This document shows positions 9,840-18,527 of a stretch of DNA of 64,000 bases, piece by piece; the stretch's first letter is position 1; each line of letters opens with the position of its first letter. The notes under the pieces were generated by a model that worked only from the letters and a program-made list of their open reading frames with translations, did not search any database and was not told where the DNA came from. The translations under genes were made by a program, and so were the position numbers. This stretch comes from Trichosporon coremiiforme (taxonomy: Eukaryota > Basidiomycota > Tremellomycetes > Trichosporonales > Trichosporonaceae), in NCBI GenBank assembly GCA_039545355.1, contig BCJJ01000044.1, positions 34,112-98,111 on the forward strand. The letters run 5' to 3'.

Positions 9840-12634
9840 ATGCCACCCTGTCGGACGAGTTCAGGTCGACGCCGGCAGCGGAGCGCATGGCAGTTCAACG
9901 GGCTGTCTAGTCTCAAGATCGCATTGCTCCGACCGACGCTGCTGAGTGAGATCGAGGCGCGTGCGACCACATTCCAGCCCAAGGAAGAGGAGCGCAGGCT
10001 CAGCGCTGTGGTGCCCTATCCAGCGACGCCTACCTGCGATGGGTGCGCCAGCGTTGTGGAGGCAGACCGAACGACGTGCCTGGCTTGCACGCGCCATGCC
10101 AACAGCACTCGGCGGCACGACACTACTTTCGCGCGTCTGACGCGAGCGCAGGCCCAGGCGACCGCCTCTGCGCTGGTCCCCGTACCCGAGCCACCACAAC
10201 GGTTCGCTCTGCCGACGCCCTTCCCCGATATGGCCCTCCTGAGCCCCACGGAGCGCTTCTGCCTCGGAGTCTCCTCACTGGACGCTGATAGTCTGCCGCC
10301 GGTCATGGGGGACTACTCCACATCTTGCATAAATTGCGGAGACCACCTCTTCATCCGTAATGGTGGGATGGGTCGTGCCTGCACGAGCTACAAGAGGGCC
10401 AAAGGGGAGGATCGCCCCGAGGAGCTGCACGTCATTTTCATCGGACCGTGCCGCGTCTGCGGACAGCACACGCGCCTCGCGAGTCGGCACCTCCCCTGCC
10501 ACGACTGCTGCCGGAACGAAAGGAGCTTCCAAGATCCGACCGCCCCCAAGGTCTGCGCAGCGTGCGGCAGAGGTGAGAAGCGCATCAAGACCACGGGCTG
10601 GCTCTACGTGTATGACGGCAAGGGTGGCTTGGTCAGTCTACCCTCCTCTCGCGGAATGTGACACTGACCAGTAGCACTGCGACAGCTGCTTCCATCGCAT
10701 CCATTACTACGGCCGCCCGCCCGTCCGACTTCCCGACATCCCACACGTCGATCCCGGCACGATCTGTCGTTGCGGTGAGACGATTGTCAACTCGTCGGTC
10801 TCGATTGGGCTTGAACGGCGAGTATGTAACGCTTGCGCAGCATACGAAGGCCGCATGGGCGTTCCACGGCCGCCCCGTCAGTTCAAGACCGCCATCACCG
10901 ACTGCCCCAACTGTGGCGTCGAAATTAAGCGTGGGCGCAAAGGTCGCTGGGACGGGTACATTGCCAAGTATCTCGTCGGCAACCCACCCATCTGCCGCAC
11001 ATGTAGCGGGTACGAGCGGTACCCCAAATGTACTCGCCTGCTGGACTTCATCAACCGATGGACGCTTAACAACGGCATACCACAGCTTGCGGCGTCACCT
11101 GTATGCGTCTTCGGCCCGACTTCGACGGTCCCGGTCACGCACGCTTCCGGATGGTTCCAGGCATCGACCGTCCCTTGCAGCTCCGCCAATATCAGGAGCC
11201 AAGCGCGACCGCGATGGCGCGTCGTCGGCGCCGCCGGCTAAGCGCAGGAAGAAGGTGGCCATGATCCACGTCCCCGATGCCGAATGCCGATGCGGGGGGT
11301 CTATGCGCCGCGGCCGCAAGCCCTCGTTATTCTACCCCGAAAACGTGTGCTCATCGTGTGTGAGATATGAACGGCTACAAGGTGCTCCGCGGCTTCCCCA
11401 CCTGTGGAAGGGTGCCATCACTCCCTGCGCCAACTGTGGTGAGTTTGTCCACCGCGACCCGCGCCAGCGGAACGAGTGGGCGGGACATGCCTCCAAGTTC
11501 ATGGAGGACAGCCCGCAGGTCTGCCGTACCTGCAATCCGTGTGAGATGGCGGAAAAAAAGCTCCGTCCGCTCGAGGACATCTACAAGTGGCGGGAGGATG
11601 GCCGCCGCCGCCGCCTCGTCATAGGGGAATTCCCTGGCGATGGAGATTGTGCTCTGCATCCCGTCAAGCGCGTTCTCCCCACCTTAACGGACTCCGTCGC
11701 CGATGTCCGGGCCAACTTGGCCTCGCACCTGCTCGCCGACCTGCAAGAGGTCGAGCTCTACCCTATCACGGTGGCAGAGTACGAGCGGAAGGGAGAGGAT
11801 ATCGATGCCTTGTCGAAGGCTGAGCGCAAGCTGCGCAAGCGGCTCGGCAAGTACCGCCGACCTGGTCCTAGGGGTGAAAATTGGATCGATAACAAGACGG
11901 TCGTCGGGATCGCCCGCCACTACCACATGGACGTAGTGATCCTGAACCCAGACGCGAGCTGGACGGTCGTTGAGGAGATATCTGGGCAGGCGGTGCCACG
12001 CCGTGCTCACGTCGCTTTGGCGGGAGAGCACTACCGACCCCTGCTCCCAGCGCCGACCACCGACCACGGGATTGACATGATCTCATCTGCTCCTCTTCCT
12101 TTCCTCGACGACGTCTCGATTCAGCTCGACCAGCGCCGAGCTCGCCTTCAAGCTGTGGCTCGGGGGACTGACCTCGTCACCGGACTCGACCCCATCGATC
12201 GACTCGACTTCTCCGCCGCCGCGCCCAAAAGTTCTGCTGCCATGCGAGCGACGGCGCAGAGTCTGATCCAGCATGTCTCGGCCGCACGAGACCGACTCGA
12301 GCTCGCCCGCGCCCTCGCGCCCGAACCCCACCCCGTCGCCCCCCTCCTCGCCACCGCAAAATGACGACGACAGCTTCAACGCGCGGTAAGGGCCGCAGCA
12401 GCACCGGTCGTGACCGTGGAAGGGCCGGTCGAGGTCGAGGTCAAGGTCGAGGTCGAGGAGGAGCTCTCGACCCGCATCCGTGGGTGGCTTGAGGGCAACC
12501 ACCCCCATCTCGAGCCTACCGACGACATCCTGTTCCCCGGTTTCGATCCGCTCCTTCAAAAGGCGGAGAACCTCGCGGACCGCGTTTCGGCCATGCATCC
12601 CTGTGGTGACAAGCGCTCTCAAATCTTCCTGTAG
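9840..12634 (+). CDS. Zinc-knuckle array / OTU-like cysteine protease protein (unit A), family unnamed
   Basis: Proposed exons are 9840-10631, 10675-11100, 11204-12334 and 12374-12634. The first junction is solid. The 11101-11203 intron (AAG acceptor) and the 12335-12373 intron are tentative, and without the last the protein ends at the TGA 12362-12364. In order, the protein has eight Cys-x2-Cys-containing knuckles, among them VCNACAAYEGRMGVPRP, which matches the GATA-finger tail, and two tandem copies of a double-knuckle module (10,760-11,050 and 11,280-11,560). A basic PPAKRRKKV patch lies just before the second. An OTU-like domain follows, with catalytic Cys in GDGDCALHPV (codon 11648), a WIDNKTVVGIARHYHMDVVI core and catalytic His in GEHYRPLL (codon 12029). 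OTU proteins remove ubiquitin, so a nuclear DNA-binding deubiquitinase or a protease of a mobile element are possible roles. Both are inference. Upstream sequence looks like a decayed N-terminal half. Confidence 0.5.
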
Positions 12635-12639
12635 CGCAG

Positions 12640-13227
12640 CGGCCGTGTGGCGCCATCACCTTGGCATGCCCCCGGGAATGTCCACGTGCCCTCTTGGGCT
12701 TTGAACTGGGCCAAGGGCGGCACGATTGAAAGTGACATCCCGCTCGTGATGCTCGCAATCCGGCTGCGTCAGGCGGGCTGCTCAACACTCGGCATCGCCG
12801 GTCTGCTCCGTCTAACCGCAGCTTGCGCGCGGCGTCGATGTGCCGTGGATCTCCCAACGATGAGGACAAGCTCGCGGATGGAGGATCGAGACCGGTTCAG
12901 TCGCTTCCTGTCGAATGTCCATAGGAACGATCACGAGTTCAAGTGGATGGTACCGCTCCCCGAGCCCAACATCGAGCGCATCATTCGCGGCTATTGCTAT
13001 AGGGGCGAAGTCTCGCCGGACCATCTCGACGAGCTGGAGCACGAGGTACTGGGGATGCTTCGGGAGATCGATCGTGTTGAGAAGGAGTACCCAAATGCGA
13101 CGCCCCTGATGAGGAGCGGGGACCGCTGTCCCACACTCTTCTTTCAGAGCAAGACGCCGACCCGAGCCATGGTCCTGCTGCTCGCGCTGATGCGGGGTCG
13201 TGTCGAGGAGGAGTGCGACAAAGCGTT

Positions 13228-13228
<1 letters not shown>
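12640..13228 (+). pseudogene. Unit B N-terminal helical module
   Basis: In frame 2 this encodes FKWMVPLPEPNIERIIRGYC, then HLDELEHEVLGMLREIDRVE and RSGDRCPTLFFQ, ending EEECDKAFPP at the poly-C run. The same module recurs at 17,150-17,510 (LPNIERFIRNHC, RKGDRCPTLFFQ) and 18,420-18,680 (HFEQLEEQLRAVLAEIDSFE). It looks largely helical and resembles no family I can name. A plausible ATG lies at 12,859 (MRTSSRMEDRDRF). Reading through the poly-C leads into the wrong frame, so I call the unit broken. It begins directly after the unit A tail. Confidence 0.55.

Positions 13229-13271
<43 letters not shown>
13229..13271 (+). repeat. Homopolymer run of 43 cytosines inside unit B
   Basis: Forty-three consecutive C residues replace the short FPPDP-coding stretch seen in paralogues at 17,540 and 18,640. 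Upstream homology is in frame 2 and downstream homology (NPRNNELNTFLDLARPALR) is in frame 3, so the run sits exactly at a frame change. Such a long G:C homopolymer is rare and could also be an assembly or sequencing artefact. Confidence 0.95.
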
Positions 13272-13274
<3 letters not shown>

Positions 13275-13823
13275 CTCAATCCGCGCAACAACGAGCTCAA
13301 CACTTTCCTCGACCTTGCCCGTCCCGCTCTCCGCCATGGGTACCGCAGGTCGGCCGATACAGTAGGGTTCCTCGACGCCGTTACGGGTCTACCGGGGTGT
13401 TTCTCCAGCGACACTCACCACCCCCTCCATGTGTCACTGGCCGCACACGCCCGCCACAACCAGCTCATGCGGTTCAACACTGGTGTTCACACCAATCACT
13501 GCGTTGATTTGCTCGCTGGTTCGACGCGGTGTTTTTCCAGCCTGTGGACTGCCCGATGAGCTCGAGCCATCGTCGCAGCTCCGCGACACGTGGAGCGAGA
13601 TTGCGCTGTCGTGGGACGAGGTCTCTCGTCTGCGCCCTTCACTTCTGGAGGACTCCGCCCTCCTCAGGTTTGTCGGCGCTGTGGGCAGTATGAGCGATAC
13701 CAGGGCATCGGCTGGCCCCTGCATGTGATCGACAATTACAAGAAGAGGAGGGGTTACCCGCGATCACGAGCCCACCTCTCGCGGTCGTCTCCGCCTCGCA
13801 CAACGACCCCAGCGCTGTGAAGC
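13272..13823 (+). pseudogene. Unit B continuation: GLPGCFSS module and last zinc knuckle, internally deleted
   Basis: Frame 3 reads NNELNTFLDLARPALRHGYR, then VTGLPGCFSSDTHHPLHVSL, and stops at 13,558. From 13,560, frame 1 gives SSQLRDTWSEIALSWDEVSR, which matches TRELYDAWSRNGLSNEGF in unit D. From about 13,660, frame 3 gives PQVCRRCGQYERYQGIGWP, the equivalent of the last knuckle of unit A (PQVCRTCNPCEMAEKKLRP). The intervening knuckles and the OTU domain are missing. This is a decayed paralogue shortened by internal deletion. Confidence 0.6.
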
Positions 13824-15059
13824 ATGCACCCAGATGCCACGCCGGTATTTAGTACGCCTATATTCGGCGAGACTCCCACTCGCAGAAGTAAGAGCACGTA
13901 AACACCCTACTCGTTCTGCATGCCGAGGACCACTCCGACACAGCTGAGAACCGTTTGTGGCAGAAGAGCCCTGTTTTTCGCATTTTACAAGTTCGTGCGT
14001 AGGTTTTGACATGAACAGCAGTTTTCGATGTCTACACGCGTGGTCTGCGGGTGAAAACTTACGTGACTCAAGCCAATGTGAGCCCTCGGCATTCCAACAA
14101 GGTAGACCCTCCGACTCCGCTAAGCGGTTACTGGTGGCGTCCACCAGCTCGTCCGGTTCATGATGTGCCAGCGCTGCGGAGCGACCGCGACGCACAGCAC
14201 GCATGGAAAGCCTTGGCCATGGCACCTCAACCGAAGGTTCGGCTTCAGCACTCTACGGCAATTGCCGTAGTGTGGAATGCGGGGAACCTATGACCCTGAG
14301 ACGTTGACAACGTGCTGCCCTCCTCTCCCTGGTGCTTTATCACAGAAGTACACCTTCCCTCGCAGCTTTCTTAATTCTACCTCATCAGTCAGCTAGCCCC
14401 AGATCTCCGTTCCAAGCATGTTTCAGTTGGTTGAGGTCAATGCCAGCAGACACCGGCTACCCTATATTTCAATCACAAGCTCTTCCGGCTCCGAACCTCA
14501 CATCTTGAGCGTGACCTGGCGGCCCAGGCGGGGAGGATGCCGCGGCAAGGTATAGAGTGGAACAGGCCATGGCGTGCGTTAGTGACTGAGACGGTGCAAC
14601 ATTGCGTGTGAGGCGCCCAATTTGCCGACCAGAACCTCCGCGGTGGGCTAGTTGTTGTCACTCCAGGGCGAGCTAACAGTGTAGCTGAACAACCTGGGAG
14701 CGGCCCAGCTTTCTGTGCTGCTGACAGCAGTTACCGTTTCAGCGGACGTCCGTTGACCCCCACATTACCACCCCTTTCGGAGATTCTCCCTGACCTAGAC
14801 CTCGCACTAGAGCAGCGCGGTGGATGTGCTTCTGCCGCTCCAAGTTAAGTCGGGCCTGCGTTTAGGGTGGTCTGTCGGCCACCGTCTGGAAGCCCAGCCC
14901 TTCTCAAGACGAAGTGCAGATGGTCTCGTGAGGATTTAAGTACGTTCTCGACGTCTCGCGACTGACTTTTTATCGACTTCTATGCTCAACTGAGAATTGA
15001 TCACTACACACCCTGACAAGCTTCCGCTCACCACCACTCCCTCCTTCATCGCTCTCCAG
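13824..15059. other. Spacer between unit B and unit C
   Basis: No segment similar to the repeated family and no other gene was recognised. Open frames on both strands (for example minus 13,764-14,225) look like chance frames in GC-rich DNA. The composition is less GC-rich than the flanking coding modules. Confidence 0.4.
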
Positions 15060-15910
15060 CCCAAGTTCATGACCGACTGTCCAATATGTCGCTACCTAAC
15101 CTCACCTACGCCCGCCTCGTCGCTCCGGCGACTTCACACACGGCGTCCCTTTCCGCCCACAGCCGTCTTCCCCGCCCAGATCGCTGTCCCCCAACCCATC
15201 ACCGAGTCCCAGACCGTGTGTGTCCTGTTGAAGAACACCACTCACACGTCCAGGCCCAGGACGACCAATCTGATGCAGTTTTGAGCGAAAGGACCGTTAC
15301 GACCCGCCGCCGCCGCGCGCGCAGCCCCGAAGCTGTCAGCCCGCCCTGCACCCAGGCGGCTGTAGCGTCTCGCGTACGTTGCATGATAAGGATACCACTG
15401 ACTCGCCAGGCGCGCCGCATCCCCTCCCCCCCGCCCCACCACCACCCCCACGCCTGCCTCCGTCGCCACCACGGTACGTTGCTACCCCCAGCTTGCCACT
15501 GACACTCCCAGGCGCGCCGCTGCCCCGCCCCACGCCCCACCGCTGTCCAGCGCAACCCATCCCCCCTCGCCACCACGGTACGTTGCCGCTCCCAGCCTGC
15601 CACTGAGATCCAGACCACTTCGCCCGCCGGTGCAACCGTTGCCCCGTCCGCTCTCCCTTCTCGCGCGGCGCCGGACACTATCCCCAGGCTGTGCCGATCC
15701 CCTCAACCCCATACCTCGCCTACGCCAGTCCCGCCAGTTGGCTCGCCGCCGCCCTCTCCCGCCCACCGCCACAAGCGAGCTGGTCGTACGTCTCCGCCAC
15801 CCGTCGCCTCAAGTACGCCCGAGCCTTCTGCCCAGCCTGCTCTGACCCGTGCCTCTGGATCTGGCGCCGTCCCTACTGTTGCCTCTGCGGCTAAGCGCAG
15901 ATCGAACCCA
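15060..15910 (+). pseudogene. Unit C Pro/Ser-rich leader with repeated introns
   Basis: A possible start is the ATG at 15,086 (MSLPNLTYARLVAPATSHTA). Three introns with the same donor GTACGTTGC follow at 15,374-15,409, 15,474-15,511 and 15,578-15,613. The separating exons encode His/Pro/Arg-rich peptide such as ARRIPSPPPHHH. The last part carries PPPVASSTPEPSAQPALT and AAKRRSNP, comparable to the PPAKRRKKV patch before the OTU domain of unit A. I could not join this frame to the following OTU frame with a canonical splice, so it is listed as broken or unresolved. Confidence 0.4.
15374..15613 (+). repeat. Three tandem intron-exon repeats, period about 100-104 bp
   Basis: GTACGTTGC occurs at 15,374, 15,474 and 15,578. 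Each is followed after about 15 nt by CCACTGA, then a CCAG acceptor. The first two acceptors lead straight into the same exon start, GCGCGCCGC. Each unit therefore looks like one complete small intron plus one small Pro/His-rich exon, amplified in tandem. Confidence 0.7.
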
Positions 15911-15965
15911 GTGAGTGCCTGCCTCTTGACAAAAGTTGTGCAGAGTGAGTTGCGCTAACGCGTCA

Positions 15966-17086
15966 GGACCAGAGCACGCTGTCTTGGCAATTGCGCCAGA
16001 CGGCGCATGTGCATGGGTACTGCATTGTGACGTACCGGGAAAGGGCAGTTGTGGGCTGCACGCGCTCAAGGCTAGCGTCCCCGAAATCGAGGACCCGATC
16101 GACGTCATGCGCCGCCAGCTCGCTGATCACCTGCTCGCCTCGCTGAGCGACGGATCAACGGAGCTGCTGCTGGCGGTCGAGGCCAACATGGCACCGGACG
16201 CCGAGTCGGGCACCGAGAGCATGGACACTGGTGGGGCGTTGAACGACCTCACGGAGAAGTACAACGCCTACCGCCCATTCGGCGTCAATGGCGGCAAGGG
16301 TGCCTGGGTCGACCTGCACGCGCTGGTAGCCCTGGCGAAGATCTACCGTGTAGACTTTGCAATCCTCTACCCCGACGCCTCGTGGACAATCATCCGCGAG
16401 CGTGACGGACACTCAGCACCAAACTGCGCCCGCATTGCGCTGTTGCAGACGCCAGCTCGGCTCGCCAGCAGACGGGGTCGTGAGTCTCGCGAAGGTCGCT
16501 CGCCGAGGCTCAACCACACTGCGTCGGAGGAGCTGAACAATGGCTCCGGCCACTTCATGGCGTTGCGACTTCTCGGGTCGGACGAGGAGCCGCCTTCGGT
16601 GACGACGTCACACGGTCCGAATCAGTCAGCAGCATGCAATCCCAGCTCGACCGACGCGCTGCTCGGGTTCGGGCGGTTGGGAGCGGCACGACAACGATCG
16701 CCGAGATGGACGACTTCGATCGCCTATCGATCGAGCGCGCGCTGATTATGGCTGAGCTGATGACTCAGGCTCGTTCGATCCCCTCCTTGCGTGATAAGTG
16801 GCGAAGTTGCCTCCTCCGAGACTTCGAGACGGTCGAGGATGACCGCACCCAGGTGGCCATTCGTGCCCTCCTCGATGACCCCAGCGCCACCTCAGCCAAC
16901 CTTCCGCAGGCGTTCCAGTCTGCTTAGCATGCAGACTGGACCGAGTGGTCCGAGGAGGCACTCACCAATTGTCTCAAGGACTGGCTGCAAGTTCATATGG
17001 AGCGGCTCGAGCCGTCCGACGACACGGTGTCCCCCGGCCTCGGCCCCCTGCTGCCGCGAGTCAAGAACGTCAAGCTCTACTACTAG
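15966..17086 (+). pseudogene. Unit C OTU-like domain and C-terminal tail, frameshifted
   Basis: Frame 3 encodes an OTU-like domain: VPGKGSCGLHALKASVP with the nucleophile Cys at codon 16,050, WVDLHALVALAKIYRVDFAI, and the His in GSGHFMALRL (codon 16,551). The Asp that precedes the Cys region in unit A (GDGDC) is replaced (GKGSC). Near 16,588-16,597 homology jumps to frame 2 (FGDDVTRSESVSS, then QLDRRAARVRAV, matching LDDVSIQLDQRRARLQAV of unit A), which indicates an indel. A TAG at 16,925 interrupts that frame before a tail (LEPSDDTVSPGLGPLL) that parallels LEPTDDILFPGFDPLL of unit A. A 75-nt in-frame intron (16,853-16,927) could remove this stop. Confidence 0.55.
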
Positions 17087-18527
17087 TAAAGCTGACGACC
17101 ATATCGGAGGGCTCCTCTGCCGGACGGCTGCTATCCGAACGGCGTCAATACACCGCGCATTCGTCGTTGTCCAGGATAAGAAGGACTTTGTGGAGGACTA
17201 CTCAGAGCTTGATGAGTTCGTGGCTGGCCACCGCAACTGGTGCCAGTGGCTGAGTCTTCTGGCGCTGCCCAACATCGAGCGATTCATCAGGAACCACTGC
17301 ACAACTCGCGCCAGTACGCCCGAGGAGCTCGATGCCTTGGAGTACGAGCTGGTGCGTATCATGCCACAGATCGACCAAATCGAGGCAGACCATCTTCGGC
17401 GCTACCCGTCGGCAACGCCGCTGATGCGCAAGGGGGACCGGTGCCCGACGCTCTTCTTCCAGGCCGCCACTCGCACTCGCGACATTTTGCGCCTGCCGAT
17501 ATGAGTTCGTTCGCGGTTTAAGATGGAGTGCGACAGGATGTTTCCTCCGGACCCACACAATCGGAGAGGTACATCCTGCTGGACCTTGTCCGTGTCAGCC
17601 TGTCCAGCGCGCGACCGACATTGTCGGCTTCATGGACTCGGCAACCGGTCTGCCGGGATGTTTCTCCGGGGCTGCCTCCCATCCTCTCGCGGTCTCGTTT
17701 GCCTCGCACGCCCGACACCGACAGCCAATCCGAGCGAACGCCGGTGGCCACACCAACTACTGCGTGGAGTTGTGGCAAGTCAACCTCCTGCGCAAGTCGT
17801 GGAGGTGGTCGACGTTGGTGAATGCCCTGCAGTCAGCGGCGGATGTGCTTGGCAACCTGCTCGCCGTTCTCGTCAAGCATCGCATTGTCGCACCAGGCAC
17901 GGAGCTGCAGTTCCACCCTACCCGAGAGCTGTACGATGCGTGGTCCCGCAATGGCCTCTCCAACGAGGGGTTCGTCCCTCAGCGTCCATCTCTCGCTGGC
18001 CAGCAGCTCACCGACGCGTATTTGGACGAAGAAGCCGAGAGTCTCGGGCAGGTGACGGTGGCATCATCCGACGAACCGGCTTGCGACGTGTGCGACAGGG
18101 CCGTTGACGCTGATCGATCTACCTGCGTCCCGTGTGCTAAGCATGAGTTGTCTGCGCGACGCTACGAGAACACGATCGCTCGCATCGAGAATGCCGCTCG
18201 GCGCGTCTGCTGCTTCAGTGACCTACCTCCCCTGCTCGTTTCGGTTCCGACCTTTGTCCCGCCGCCGCCTATCCTACAGCCATCCACGCTCGTCCCCACC
18301 GACCCGACCAGCTTGCGACTGGGCTCGACCCCCGGAAGTCGGCGATCTCCCGCAAGTCGAGCCAACTCCGCGCGAATCTTAGGCGGCTCATCCCCCACTA
18401 TCAGGTCGGCCTTCCTTCCCCCCGAACACTTCGAGCAGCTCGAGGAGCAGCTCCGTGCCGTGTTGGCAGAGATCGACAGCTTCGAGATGGAGTACCTCCG
18501 CCTTCACCCATCAGCTACCCCCTGATA
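17087..18527 (+). pseudogene. Unit D: helical module, GLPGCFSG module and first zinc knuckle
   Basis: Frame 3 carries the helical module (LALPNIERFIRNHC to RKGDRCPTLFFQ) and stops at 17,504. MECDRMFPPDPHNR follows in frame 3, YILLDLVRVSL in frame 2 and IVGFMDSATGLPGCFSG in frame 1, three frames within about 110 bp. A 297-residue open frame (17,632-18,525) then contains the GLPGCFSG module, RELYDAWSRNGLSNEGF and the knuckle CDVCDRAVDADRSTCVPCAK. After a proline-rich linker it runs directly into a second helical module (LPPEHFEQLEEQL) and stops at GCTACCCCCTGA. The order suggests a deletion or unequal crossover that fused two copies. Confidence 0.6.

Noticed and set aside
13229..13271. Poly-C as a true polyproline tract of a functional protein
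   Set aside because: Reading through it leads into a frame without homology, while the homologous sequence continues in another frame.
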